DNA of 64,000 nt from Undaria pinnatifida (lineage: Eukaryota > Sar > Phaeophyceae > Laminariales > Alariaceae): assembly GCA_012845835.1 (NCBI GenBank), contig JABAKD010000009.1, forward strand, positions 20,840,318 through 20,904,317, written 5' to 3'. Below, piece after piece: positions 21,246 through 34,654 of this stretch; within the stretch, counting starts at the first letter, position 1, and each line of letters starts with the position of its first letter. A program made the translations under genes and the position numbers. Below the pieces are notes generated by a model. The model made no database searches and was not told where the DNA came from. It saw nothing but the letters and a program-made list of their open reading frames with translations.

Positions 21246-22023
21246 CGAACATGCAGTACCACGTATCAGCTACCGGTATGTACGTGTGTACTCGTCTCCT
21301 TGTTTTCTTCATTTGGTTGTCCTCTCTCGGTCCTCTTCCGTGTTCTTTGGCAAATTACACCCGTACTCTGTCCATCGGAAAGCGACATCGCCAACAAGCA
21401 CACAGCACAGCGCGGCGCAGCCAGCAGCAAGCCAGCTCTTGGCATTATCAAATCGCTACTACTAGTTGCACCAAATCATGGACCTTTCCCTTCTGCCCCC
21501 TTCACATAGTTGTGTTCTTGGTTCCGCGGGCGTAGCGGGCGGCAGCCGCCCGCGGAGCAGAGCCCTTGCAGTGAATACCTGGTACCTGGTATCACCAGTA
21601 CGCGTTTGAAAGAGTGCGTTGTACTTTTTGGCACGCTGCTCGTTCGAGAACGATTTCGTCAGTCTGCCGATATTATATCACGGATATGTACCCGATATCA
21701 TATCATGCATATGTACCAGGTATATATTATACCAGGTATCAAATATGGAAGCTTATTACTAATATATTCGTAAAAAAGCTTCTACAGAATACAACTCCCA
21801 ATATTCGATACAAGCGATGCCGATGATCGTCATATTCGACGACGACTTGACTTCAATCTTCTCGTCTTACACTTCGTTTGCGCTCATAACCAGATGACCC
21901 TGGCAAAGTTTTTGCAGCAGTTGCATCACGTACCAGGTGCTGTTTTTACATACAGTATCAGGTGCTGGTTTATATACTCCTATATACGAAGTATATATAT
22001 ATATATATACTCCGGAGTATATA

Positions 22024-22319
22024 TTTTTGCACACTTTCACTTTCCAGCTTCTGGACAAGCCGTGGTCACAGGTGTCATCCCTTCTCCTCCCCGGTCCTTG
22101 CCTTCAATTTTTATCGCGCATAGGGTTCAGCAATCCCACTGCTCGTCGATTGTTCATCGAATGTTGCTAACTCACGCTCTCGCGCTTTCCGCAAGTCAAT
22201 TTGTCCACAACAAAAAGTCCCAACGAATTTATACGAGTATGCACTCGGCGGGGCTCGAACCCACGAAACTGACCTATACCAGGCTCGAAGATAACCTGAT
22301 ACGCCACCGGGGCGACCGG
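22024..22319 (-). mobile_element. tRNA-derived SINE, family A, copy 4
   Basis: Complete head with both box-like motifs; the body is as in copy 1. The tail is almost lost (only TTTTT on the plus strand). It abuts the palindrome ATACTCCGGAGTAT. Confidence 0.8.
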
Positions 22320-23337
22320 TGCACCGGTCTATATTTACCAGACATGAGGCGCTGGTATACTGGTCATATAATAGATACGTGTAGTGTTCAATTATTACTT
22401 GTACCATGTGATACTTGAAACAATGCACTAACTGGTATACCAGGTACAAGGTAATGGGGTGGTGGCGGTCGCGACATCGCCGACCTGTACACCAATCGAA
22501 AACAATGTCCTGCTCAAGTGTGTTCAGAACTCAGAACGCAAAACTTGATACACATACGAGTATGCGCTTGGGTTGGCGTGTTCATGCTAGAACGTAAGTT
22601 GGCGTTTTACACTTAAAATATACGCCCAAGCCAAGAAACCAAGCCAAAAGACACCAAACACCAAAATATCTCCGATACATCAGACATGGTGTGATAAGTG
22701 ATACGTCGTCGCCGATAGAGCACTAGTTTAGAGCAAACAGTAATAGAGCAGCAGAGCAGTCGTATCGACGTACTGCTTGGTATCAATTAGATTACAGCGG
22801 TGTACTACTAATAGGTACCAGGTAACCACCCCGTGACAAGCCAATTTAGGCGGTCTTATCTCTGATACCAGGTATGGTTTAATATTATGCCTCTGCAAAA
22901 AATGATCCTATACTAATCCCATGTAAAACACTTTTCGTGACAAGCCGATTTACCTGGTCTATATCTTCTCTACTATGGTTTTAAACCGGATGGTAGGTAC
23001 ACTCTGTGTTACGTCGCAGTAGTGTGCTTCGTCTAAGAGAACCTCAAAAGCTCAGTCAGGTGAGGCAAGGCACAGGCGAGGCAAGGCCAGACAAGGCAAG
23101 CCGACGCAAAAGCGAATATCTCCGAAGGCTTGCAAAAGACAGCAGTATCTCCGGAGGGTGCGAGGTTGTCAGAAATGCCCGACCAGCCCTCCCCCCAACT
23201 CCCCAGAGAACCAGACTAAACGTAAATCGTGTACAACATGCCTTGGGATGAATGAAGTACGTGTAGCAGCTAACACTATTACAACTTGATGTATATGTCC
23301 GCTTACCCTCACAACATCCGCAGGACAAATGAGCGAC

Positions 23338-23425
23338 AGCAGTGTATCACGCAGCTTGCAAAGATGAGTATCGACAATAAATTGATCGAACTCACAGCTG
23401 ACGTGTTTGGAATAATTTGATAAAA
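23338..23425 (+). repeat. short family B-like core repeat
   Basis: GCAGCTTGCAAAGATGAGTA followed by CACAGCTGACGTGTTT and ATTTGATAAAA. Similar cores are at 25010-25095, 60737-60815 and 61150-61235 (plus), and 23655-23745 (minus). Together they look like a shorter subfamily of B. Confidence 0.55.
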
Positions 23426-24024
23426 ACATGTAGATGACAGATCACGGGAGATCGATGGTTTGGCTGTAGTTGGCATGCCCTCAAATTTAAAATTAACGGT
23501 GTGCAACGCGTAGACTGCTGCAGACAAGGTATATACTTCGAAGTACTCGTAGTCTATATTTGTTGCAGCTACAGCAGTAGTGTTCTTCCTACTCAGCGCA
23601 AGCAAATGCGTCCGGGTCGATTCTTCATCCCGAGCGATGTTCTGTTATATAAAAAATATTTTAAAGACATCAGCCGTGAGTTCGACGAATTTCGGGTCGA
23701 TACTCATCTTTGCAAGCTGCGTTGTACTCATCTTTGCAAGCTGCGTTGTTGGTACTTGTAATATACTAAATGGGCGAGTTTATTAATGGGAGGGGTTCTG
23801 TTTTTTGTCCACTACCGTATAATGGTTAAAGTGTTGGTATTTTTACTATAGCTGGAGAATTTTGAGCTAGATCTAACATCGTTTCTATTATATAATTTTA
23901 TACTGTAGTTTCCACTATACTGCTCTATCATATGTACTGGTATGGTCGTAGGTGGTTTATTTTGTTTTGTTTTTGTTTTGTTTTTTTTCGCTCAACCCTC
24001 ATCACCCCATCTATTATCTTTGTT

Positions 24025-24486
24025 TTTTTGTTTTTTTCTCCCTCCCTAGACGTAACTCAGATCCAGGGTCACTACTACTGCTGTAGTATAGCTACTACTG
24101 TAGTACCAGTAAGCAGGTAAGCACCGTCTTCTCCCCCCTCCCCACTACCGTATGATACGTGCCTTCATCTTTTATCAGATATTTATCGCGAGAAGACTTA
24201 TTAACCTCTTGAGAGCCCCCGAAACCCCTTCCTATACTAAATCCAAGTAATTTTGTCCCCAAAAATGGGTTTCCATTTGTAAAGGGGTTTTAAAGAGCCC
24301 TTTCCCCCCTTTCTTCCCTCGTCGACTCGAATCGAATTGCGCCTACCAACATTGCCTATTAATAGGCGCTCTCAGCAGTTGATTCCTCTTCTTTGGTATT
24401 TTGCAAATAAACTCAAAGTTAACCAACGTGAGATTCGAACTCCAGCACATCTCTATAAATGGTACGTAGCATTCGATGGTAACCAC

Positions 24487-24487
<1 letters not shown>
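24025..24487 (-). mobile_element. tRNA-headed retroposon, family C, with nested family F element
   Basis: Head at 24425-24487 on the minus strand (GTTCGAATCTCACGTTGGTT and a CATCGAATGCTACGT half). Body landmarks are GAGTCGACGAGGGAAG and CTTCTCGCGATAAATA. The tail runs into GGGAGGGAGAAAAAAAC. It is split at 24201-24293 by a family F element, and its head is cut by the SINE family A insertion at 24488. Confidence 0.75.
24201..24293 (-). mobile_element. family F small TIR element nested in family C
   Basis: Minus orientation. TTAACCTCTTGAGAGCC at one end and AAAGGGGTTTTAA at the other, so both ends carry TTAA. Core TTTGTCCCCAAAAATGGGTT. Confidence 0.75.
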
Positions 24488-24521
<34 letters not shown>

Positions 24522-24765
24522 CACACTTTTACTTTCCAGCTTCTGGACAAGCCGTGGTCACAGGTGTCATCCCTTCTCCTCCCCGGTTCTTGCCTTCAAT
24601 TTTTATCGCGCATAGGGTTCAGCACTCCCACTGCTCGTCGATTGTTCATCGAATGTTGCTAACTCACGCTCTCGCGCTTTCCGCAAGTCAATTTGTGCAC
24701 AAGAAAAAGTCCCAACGAATTTATACGAGTATGCACTCACGATTATAAGACCACCGGGGCGACCG
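24488..24765 (-). mobile_element. tRNA-derived SINE, family A, copy 5, internally deleted
   Basis: A 32-base T run (plus strand) marks the A-tail. The body is intact, but ~55 bp covering most of the tRNA-like head, including the B-box-like motif, is replaced by a short CACGATTATAAGA join. It can no longer drive its own transcription. Confidence 0.8.
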
Positions 24766-27700
24766 AGTTCACAAACTACGCTATGATCATAATACGACGT
24801 ATACGAAACGGAGATTATTATCGCTGTTAATATTTAACATGGTTAATAGTGCCCTCGACAAGGAACAGGCAGGATTTTTATGTACCCCCGGTAAGGACGT
24901 TTGCCTCCATTCATCAACACGTGCTATGAGAAGAGCGAGACCATTATGTAAACCAGCACAAAGCACTCCACAGATAAAAAACTCACCCATAGTATACTAC
25001 AAGTACCAACAACGCAGCTTGCAAAGACGAGTATCGACCCTACATTCGTCGAACTTACAGCTGACGTCCTTGGAACAATTTTATAAAATAAAATACTACT
25101 GGTATTAATAGATCACCATAGATCACCATAGATCACCGATCACAGATGAGAGTAACCTGCCGCTGAACCGCTGCGGACTGCTTGCTCACTGGCCTAGCGC
25201 TTACTTCGTAGTCCAAATCGAAAATCGCAGCACAAAACGCACAAACGAACATAACTTCGATAAGAAATCGTAGAAATATTAATATTCGGAACACAAGGGA
25301 CGGACTCCCATCCTTCTATCTCCTTGCTGCGAACGATAAAGCTGCCTCACATGCATACGATTAGAACATAAAAGTCTACGGAATGTGGTCGTAGCAACAT
25401 ACGAGGGTATGGGATACGACAGCAAATAGCTGCCCAAGCCTATATTACACATTACACCTGGTAGATAATACGTAGCACCGCTCTCCAAAGGATCAGTACG
25501 ACTGCTGTCGTCTATGGTCTACCACTACTACGTATGTGCATCCATCGTCTAAGTACGTCCATATATTCGCATGAAGTGCAGACGATCGTGACCAAGCTTC
25601 AAACCAGAATTTGAAACGTTGGCTCTTTCAGCCCGCCCTATGATAAAACTGAATGAAAAAAGCACGAAAGTCAAACAGACACCCACCCCCAACTCTAAGT
25701 ATACCTGCAGTACGCCGGCCGTCCGTCGTTCAATGTTTCTGTGTATAAACCTCGCGCGTACATGTGTAAATGGGAGGATCCCCGACGGCTCACACAGCAA
25801 ACAAGAACCGCACTTCTCTGTTTGTGATCAAAGCTGCTGTTGCTGCTGTCGGCTGTTCAACAGCCTCCCCACGCCCACATATGACAAGCACGGATATATA
25901 TGAGTACGAGCACAACAATTATTGCGCGGTAAAAAAAACAAGAAAATAACTCAAGCCGCCATATGCCTGCCTACGCCTCGCAGTATTTCAACTCGGGAAA
26001 ATACTTCCATGATGATGCGGAAAATTACTTGGAGGACGACGGCGGTCTCGTAGCTCACCTCTGGCCCCACAAAAACTGCTGTACCAGGTAAAAAACCGTA
26101 CTATGTACGAGTACAACACTTGTAATGGTGCAACTGCCAGGGAAGAACTCTCACAAAAAATACCGAAAATGTGGAAAAAAAAACATGGGTGTTCCGTCGT
26201 GCCGTGCGTCCTGTGGAGCTGCCGAATAAACAGCAAGCTGTTGGGGCGATGTCTCGGGGACAAAACGAACACGCACGGCGCTATCATCGCTATCATCTAT
26301 CGTACTCGTGGACGGCACGAACAGCTCACGGCCTGGGAGTATCGTACGAGGGGTCGGAGAGACTAGAAAATCGGGAATCGAGGGGTCTCAAAAAACGATA
26401 TTTTTATGTCGAAAAGAGTATGAAAAAACGAAAAAACATAAAAAAAGCAAACGGAAAAGCTGGGCATGGCTGATTTTGGTGTACGTATCATTAATTAATA
26501 GTGGAAAAAGAATCCTTCATCTTTTTATCTCTACTCGTTGGGTAGCAGAGCGGTGCAGTAGTACTGGTGTACAAGGAGGTAGGTCTTTGTTTCCTCCCTG
26601 AATTTTGATTGTTTTTATGTTATAAAGCGGGAAAAGATAGTAGGGGCGGGCTCCATCAAGTCCACGACCCCAAGCGGTGCGCAGGGGGTGAGTAAACTAA
26701 TTGTTGGGTAATTATCTGCTATCGGCTGTCCATGGCGTGGGTACTCAAGGCCCGCCCGATGAAGCAAACGAAAAAGGACGATTCTAGTGTGTGACCTGGG
26801 GGATTGAGATGGTGGCGACCTGACCTTGAAATAGGTCAGCAGCAGCAGTACGCGTAACAGTTTCGAAATGCGGGCACCAGCGTAAGCTACCCTGAAAAGC
26901 GTTCTTGCTAGCCGCTCTCTCGCTCACCTTGACACAACGTCGCCCCAAGGAAGACAGACATCCCAAGCAGAGCACGCGCCCTCCTTCCCCTACATCGCAA
27001 AACAATCTCCCCAGCAGTAGGCCCTAAGAGGCCTGTCGCAGCTCTCGTGCTTCTTCGGCGATTCGCGCTCTCCCATCGACACTCTAATCGGGGACGGTCT
27101 ACCCCCACATCCCGTCTACAAGCCTTGCTTAATGGCGCTTGGTCTGCGATATTCCGTTGGCCGGGCCGCCTTCTTGGCGCTGGGGGGTTGCTCATTTTCC
27201 CCCAACACCGAGCGACCGGTGGGGCACTCTCGGACGGCTATGTGCCTCTATCAGGGAACCACCTCCCCGTCGTTGCCAAACCAAGAAAAAGTGGCAAATG
27301 AGAACTGTCAAGTACCAAGTATTCCTTTTCCAAGCCAACAGCGATTGACTTTGTTTCAAAAGACCAAGGGTTTGCGTGGATCGACAAGCAAGCGGTGGCT
27401 GGACGAAGGGTGACCGGTGGAAGCCTCCAAGGAGTCGTCCGAGTGTCCTTGCCGGCTGTTGTCCCTCCTTCCTGGCCCCACAGATGAATCTCGCCACGCG
27501 CTATGCTCCCCAGCTGGTCGCTTTCTCTTGTAACCCGCTGTCTCTCCCTCGAACAGACCTCGGTTCATCTCTCAAGAGAAAAATTATCACGAATTTCCGT
27601 CGGTTTTGACGCTTCGTCGGTGGTGCCTCGTTACCCAAAAGGATCGATGATGCTTCGCTTCGGCTACTGTTTGGGATATACAAACATGATAAATCCTTCC

Positions 27701-28670
27701 AAGCGAGATCTATCGATCAGCATACAGCAGTTCGAAGTAGTGGAAGTGTTGCTGCTGTGGCCAAGCATTGCACAAGTGGCACATTTAACGATGTATTGGC
27801 AGTTGGTGCGTAGTATATGTATGTGCTGGGCGTCGAACGTGTGGGATACGAACCACTGCTGCTCGGCTCCTTTACAAAGTTTAGGAATTGTGTGATTGTC
27901 AGTCACGCACACTTTCTTTATTAACCCGAAGTATACGTCCTTTTATACTGAGTAAAAGATACCTTTATGCCGACAACAACAGCAAGCAGCAGCAGTATGA
28001 TGATACAGCAGCAGTAGTAGTCGGTACAATAAAAGGTCACGCCCACCGTCCGCGATTAGCCAAAACCAAGACGCTTTCGGTATCATATGGTATCACGTTA
28101 GTTATTGGTATTCTTATTACAGCAGCAGTACAACGCCCGAGGATTGTCAGGATATATGCGTACGTACGCAGCCTGCATGTGGTCACTGAAGATCGATCGT
28201 GCCTCCATTAATTTATTATGTCTTTGTTCCTGTGGGCGTATCATACATCACAGTCCGGATTCCTGACGAATATCACGTAAAATATCACGATTCGCGAAAA
28301 TGTCGCGTTTTTTTGTCACGATTCCACGTGCACGATTCCCAGCGATCCCTGACACTTTTTTCCCCTTTTTCTATGTGTTCGTCAGGAACCCTCGTCGTGA
28401 GCCTATCATGAGGTAATGTGAGAAAACAACAACAACGTAGTGCACTGGTACCACCAGACTGCAGTGTATCAATCTATATGCGCTCTGTCTGATGATGATA
28501 TGGACGAGCCGCCGATGTTTGTTTCTCGTGAGTGAACACACAAAATATCACATACATCATCAGCACACACACAATTCCATTGAATGTTCAAATCAAATAA
28601 ATAATTATTTAATGCTGAAAAAATAATATACGAAGTAATAAGACTAAAGTGTGTCGATTGGCGATTGCGA

Positions 28671-28672
28671 CG

Positions 28673-28727
<55 letters not shown>
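28671..28727. repeat. (GTT)n microsatellite
   Basis: About 18 GTT units, nearly perfect. Confidence 0.95.
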
Positions 28728-28767
28728 AATGGTGCTACTACAACAACAAAGGTGTGAGTCGGTAAGA

Positions 28768-28850
28768 AAGGGCTACGATATGAAGGGCTACAATATGAAG
28801 GGCTACGATATGAAGGGCTACGATATGAAGGGCTACGATATGAAGGGCTA
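28768..28850 (+). repeat. 15-bp minisatellite GGGCTACGATATGAA
   Basis: Five to six near-perfect 15-bp units. On the plus strand they are in frame with the GTT run upstream and would read as KGYDM repeats followed by a stop near 28923. No start context, splice borders or other coding sign supports a gene. Confidence 0.9.
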
Positions 28851-30094
28851 TTATGGCCATGACAGGGGTGTTTGTGCCGTTCGTTGTCGTTATGCTCCGT
28901 ATATTAAGCTATTATTAGTCTAGTCTAGACTACTAATAAAATAGCGGCATCTTCCGTATAACTGGAACAGAGGTCTTCTTTCAAAACAAAAATTGCTCCG
29001 GATGTCCGGCGGGGGAGGTAGGTGCTGCGATGACGATGTTTCCACGAAAAGGGGGGGGGGGGGCGTGACACTGTGGTGTGTGGTTTAGAAGTCACGTGCA
29101 TTTTGGTCACGAATTGGAATTTGTGGGGGGCATCATTTGTGCTGTGCTCGCAAGAAGGAAGGGTTGAGAGAAAGAGCGAGGGGTTCAGTGGGTTCCGACA
29201 TTGAATTGTACGGCTATTCGGGTACACTAACTATTGATAATAGTGGTAGATACAGTCAACCTATATAGTCTAGTCTAATGCAATAGAAAACGGCAATAAT
29301 AATGCCAACCCAGACTGGCTTTCTTATCTATCTTTATTTGGCAGACGCGGGCGTTCTACGCTAACTTCAGCATAAAAACGACGACTAGATAGAGGATTTT
29401 GCATACTGCGCATATTCCTGCATATAGCAGCCTGCCTTTCGTTCTTGCTTAGGCTTGTTTCTTACTACTACTTCTTCTATAGACTAATACTGCTGGGTGT
29501 GCCCTATATGCTGCTGCTGTTACTGTAGAACTACTATTAATAGTAGTAGTGTATTGTTAATGGTCTGTGTCTCCTCTGTCTGAGAAGGGCAAATTTGCGT
29601 GTCGCCATGAAATCCGGCTCAAAAGTATAGCCAGGAGGACGCCGACCACGAGCGAGCGTGCGACCTCGAGAGTATACTAATAATAATACCGTATCGCTTC
29701 GCCGCAGGATTGGTGCCACGAAAAGAAGAAGCACGCTATTAATTTGCGCCGTCGCTCGATCGGCCGGTCGCGCCGTCGCTCGCGCTTAAGCTTTGTTGTG
29801 TAAAGTATTGCGATGATATTGCTATGACAAAGAAGAGCCTAGGCGTCACCCCATTTTGGCTATATGATAATAGACTATATATAATACCAAGTATTAGCTC
29901 GCTGAGAAGAACACGCTGTACGACAACGTTCGTATGCCTGGCGGTATGATTTGCACCCCCTTGATTCGCACACCCACTGCAAAAAAGCCTTCAGTTTCCT
30001 ACGAAATAGTGTGCCAGATGTCAATAGTGCTGTCATAAACGTTTCCTACGCAATAAGAGACGAAACGCTGGGGATTTCATGCAAGTGTGATTTT

Positions 30095-30200
30095 CTCCGA
30101 CGGGCATGGCACCGCCTGCACCAATTCATTCGCGATCGATCTTGATTAGTTCCGACGGGCATGGCACTGCCTGCACCCATTCGCGATCGATCTTGATTGG
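30095..30200 (+). repeat. ~53-bp tandem duplication
   Basis: Two adjacent copies of TCCGACGGGCATGGCAC, GCCTGCACC and TTCGCGATCGATCTTGATT, differing by a 4-base indel and two substitutions. Confidence 0.85.
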
Positions 30201-30457
30201 GTCCTTCGGTGCTCATTTCGGCGCCAACACGTCTACATCCGCTTTACGTTAGTCCGAGCGATAGATCCGCTTGGGGGGGGGTACAGCACTTGCGCTCCGG
30301 GGGGGGGGGGTTACATGAGAGGCAGGAGCACATGTCGCGTATCTCCTGAATAACAGCAAGAAGTGCTCCTTTCTCTCTGCCGGCAGGGAGGGGGGCGTAT
30401 GCCGGCCTGCTTCTTGCCCCGCTGGTGTTAGCAGGGGGGCTGTCCGCCCATGATTAC

Positions 30458-30605
30458 GGGAAGGGGGGGCAGGGAGGAAGTACTCTTTTGACGCTTGCCT
30501 TGGTCATCTGACCATTGACTACGCGTGCCTTGCGAGGTAGAGCACCGTTCCTACTCCTGACAGAGACATCTCCAATCTTTGGCGCTCATTACGTTTTTCC
30601 CGGGA
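30458..30605 (-). mobile_element. LINE 3'-end fragment
   Basis: Diverged copy of the LINE tail: GAGCACCGTTCCTACTCCTG, GAGACATCTCCA and GCGCTCATTACGTTTTTCCC. The coding part is absent. Confidence 0.65.
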
Positions 30606-31082
30606 GGGGGGGGGGGGGCTCCTGGACGGTCCTACTTGACATGGTGGGCGCAAGACTTCCTCCGCCTGTGTCTGCACGGAAAACCATTATTGTATTGATT
30701 GTGTTCAGATTTCAGCCTCGTCCAGAGAAAATGTGGTTGTCTCCGGGACTGCTCTTTTGGGGCGGCAGTTGCTTCGTTCGTTGATGTTGGCTTTTGGAGG
30801 CTTTTGGAGGCTGGATACAATGTATCTCCAACAATAGTCGCCCTGCCTCCGGGATGGAGTCAGCGGCGTGTGGCAGAGGCGGCGTGTAGTAAGCGCCTGT
30901 GTGTGTGAAAAGAAACAGCACCCCACACCGGCCAAACCAGCCGCAGGCATGACATGTTGAGGCAGGCATATTGCCAACGGCATGTTGTCAACGGCATGTT
31001 GACGCAGGCATGTCGAGGAAAGCATGCTGCTACTGGGCGACGAAAGACGTTTCGTTTGGTCATCTGGTTGCACTATTAACGC

Positions 31083-31680
31083 ACGTGCGAATAGCTTCAT
31101 AGGTTCGGGTAGCCTTCATTGACGATAGAGCGGAGAGTGAGGGGTTCCACACGTGGTTTTGCATTAGGACGCCGGGGGGAGCACGGAGAGTGAGCTCGGT
31201 GGTCGTGTACTCCCTAGCCCGCACCTCAAAACAACTCCCACAACTGGGGGGGCAGGCCGAGGCGCGACAGATGCCGGCCTTATTCGTAAGTTCCAAGTCC
31301 GGATTGCCTGGCCGACCCACGGTCGGATGAGCTTATTTATATTCGTCGTGTTAGAGGACGGAGCGAGGGAGAGCGCGCCTACAGCCAGACAGCTGCAGCT
31401 TCCGTCCTCAAACCGAAAGGTCACCGAAAACACCTCCGAAAGTTTATGCAACTCCTCTTCAACTTGTAACCGTGATTTGCTCTTCAGAACAAACGAACAG
31501 GCCTTAGCTGGGAGACTGCCTGCCGTGCCGCATTCGCGGGGGGGTCGAGGTCTGTGCTCACCCACCCCCGGTGGCAATAGTCTGGCGGCGGCAACAGTGA
31601 ACAGCAGTGAAGCCGTCTTCGCCACGACGGTCGATCGTTATCGTTTTAATAGTATGGCCGCCTTTGCTGTGCTGTAGTGA
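31083..31680. other. GC-rich stretch with open frames on both strands, unassigned
   Basis: The plus frame 31327-31677 (116 codons, Ser/Thr/Asn-rich) and the overlapping minus frame 31164-31625 (153 codons) are both open. Neither shows a known motif or clear splice borders. One may be an exon; the other is then its shadow. Confidence 0.25.
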
Positions 31681-32035
31681 AAACCCGACCGCTGACTGAG
31701 ACAAACACCGCGCTCTCCGTGACAGATATCTCCCGTTCCTGGTGAAGACGAACGCTTTGTAGATGATGTACGGTGTACGAGCAATACCACCTAACCATAG
31801 CAATACTAGCGACCCGCTCTTGACTCGCTCACAACGTTATAACCGAGGCTACGCTTACCCCGTTTACCTAACCCCTTTACCTAACCCCTTTACCTTTTTT
31901 GCAGCTGTGATTTGTTTTCACCAATCACCAATCACCATTCAACATTCACCATTCACCGTTCACCATTCACGAATCGTACCACTGACTCTGCGCCTCGCTG
32001 AAAAATAGACCTCAGGAGATTTGTTTGGCGTAACG

Positions 32036-32142
32036 TAGCTATGATGCTATGATGCTATGATGCTATGATGCTATGATGCTATGATACTATGATGCTATGA
32101 TGCTATGATGCTGTGATGCTATGATGCTATGATGCTATCATA
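32036..32142. repeat. 8-bp microsatellite (TATGATGC)n
   Basis: About 13 octamer units with a few substitutions. Confidence 0.9.
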
Positions 32143-32334
32143 GTCATTCCATTGCGGATTGATATCGCAAACTCCAACTAATAGTTAAGAGCACGTGAAA
32201 CGACAGCAAAGGAACAGGGGGGGGGTCATTCGCACGAGTGACCCCGGCCCACTGAAAAAAGAGGCCCCAGCACTACTGACAACAACAACACTGACAACAA
32301 CAACAACACTGACCCACACTACCGCATCATTGTT

Positions 32335-32628
32335 CTTCTCATGATTGATGATTAATGATGGATGATCGATTGATGGTTGATGATTGATTGATGATTGATG
32401 ATTGATGATTGATGATTGATGATTGATGATTGATTATTGATGATTGGTTGATTGATTGATGATTGATTGATGATGATGATTGATGATGATTGATGATGAT
32501 TGATGATGATTGATGATGATGTTGATGATGATGATGTTGATGATGATGATGTTGATGATGATGATGGTGGTGGTGATGATGACGATGATGGGGATGATGA
32601 TGGTGATGATGATGATGATGATGATGAC

Positions 32629-32659
<31 letters not shown>

Positions 32660-32660
32660 T
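32335..32660. repeat. TGATTGATGA / (GAT)n microsatellite tract
   Basis: More than 300 bp grading from ATTGATGATTG units to pure GAT triplets. The Met- and Asp-rich open frames are artefacts. Confidence 0.95.
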
Positions 32661-33619
32661 TTTGTTACATGCGTGCCATAAATACTATAGAATACATGTT
32701 TCAGTGGTTATAGTGTACATATACTCTATTGCGGCAGTACCATTCTGCCATCGCCGCTGTAATTTCGTTGCCGCCGAGAAACGGCGAGCATCGCACCCCC
32801 TCCCCTCCTCGTGAAGGCGGCCGCATTATTGCCGCCGCCGTAGATGTATTGCCACTTACAACCGATGACCGTTACACGTGATAACACCTAGCATCGTGTC
32901 CCCGCTCCTTTTCAAGAAGACCCCTCCCCTGTTCTGGTGCTGCCACCGCCGCGGCGGGTTGATTGCCGTCGAGTAATGCCCTGCATCGCGCTTCCGTTCC
33001 TTGCGGTTGTGTTAAAAAACGATTTCCGCTTTAGATAGTACGGCGGCAAGCTGTAGAACGGCAGATTACAGAGTGCGAAGTATGAATGGGTGGAGGAAGG
33101 TTAAGGAAGATTAAGGGGCAGCATGTCACGGTACTCCGTTTTGGGGGGATGCGTGGTTGGCCGCTGTTGGGAAGAGTGCCCCTCATGGGTCCCATCCAAT
33201 GTCTTTATCGTCTCTCCCATGGCTCACTGGCCAGACTCAAGGCTTAGTCTATACATTATTATTGCTCTAAATAGAACGCTAAAGGACAGGCAAAACAGGG
33301 CAAGGCAGGCAGGGCAGGGCAGTGAGATGAGGGGCTTCCTGCTCGTCCCATCATCGTCACCTACATTATCGCCCATCTACGATGGCCTTGACGTGAGTGT
33401 GACATCTACTGGCATCTAACGACATCTAATATCACGTGGTTTCACCTCAACCATGACATGGTTTCACGTCGAATCTATCTACTACCCTTCTACAGAGAGA
33501 GAGCACTCCATTGCACTACGAACAGTAGTAGTACTAGACTACACAGTCCGGTTCAGAAAACAAAATGGACAAAAAGTGGTAACAGTTACTGTATCATCGT
33601 AAAACGCGTCAAAGCTGCA

Positions 33620-33667
33620 CACCTTCACCTTCACCTTCACCTTCACCTTCACCTTCACCTTCACCTG
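33620..33667. repeat. (CACCTT)n microsatellite
   Basis: Eight perfect hexamer units. Confidence 0.95.
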
Positions 33668-34654
33668 TGGTACGGTATTTACTCCTATTATATTGTTACA
33701 ATTACTAAGTAATAGTGTGCGATCGCATTGCACCTAATTTCCACACGCAACAATGTAACGAATGACAGGGTTGGGATCGGCTGATTGGAGAGATTGCATC
33801 CTGGCACGCCTTCACGCTGGCAGCTGGTACATAGTACCAGCAAGCGGAGATGTACACAGATAGATACATACGCAGCAAGCAGCAACGCACGTTTACAACA
33901 TATGGCGCTGGCTTGACTGATGATGGATATAATGCAATATGTGATAAGGTCTTGTACGTGTACCGCCGTACCGCCTGTACCTTGCTTTGATAAGACGACA
34001 ATATTGGCTGGAGACCGCTGATTGGCTGATTGATACGTCACACATCACTGACTGGTTGATGACCCATCGCACGGGACGGGGTGGGGCCATACAAACATAA
34101 GCAGCCAATCAATCTTGTAGTCGTGTTGTGTATCATGTTGCATACCAGGTATTAATACTAGATTATTAATTATTAATACTAAATTTACCGGTAGTAAGCA
34201 AATACATTGTACCGGTATTAGCATCATACTTTATAGTAGTGTGTACTATAATACTTCGAAGTATTAAATATTCTCCATTAGTGTACCAGGTACGGTGGTG
34301 CAAAAGACGGGATCTGCTTCTTGGCTCTTCATGTTATGCCTGGTATGAATGGTCTGTCATATAGTCTATGCGCCCGGGGGCTGGACCTGGTTGGACCTGA
34401 TTGGACCTGTTATACCTGTACCCTGTACCCTGTACCCTGTACCCTGTGCGCAGGCGGTGGTGGATGGGGGCATAAGGAGGTGCATGCAAGAAGGCAGGAT
34501 ATCATATACGAAGTATGTGTATAGTCTAATGTATATAATGTATTAAACGTATTATGGCGGCTATTAGGGTTCTCCGATTGCGGACCTTTATGTACTATTA
34601 ACACTAACACGTACGATTAATAATAAGGCACACTCAGAGGTAGGTGTTATGATT

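Noticed and set aside
26784-27700. GC-rich region with several 80-130 codon frames on both strands
   Set aside because: Frames compete without any recognised motif or consistent splice borders; a gene may exist but I cannot choose a frame.
32500-32814. Asp-rich and Met-rich proteins
   Set aside because: Pure consequence of the (GAT)n microsatellite in different frames.
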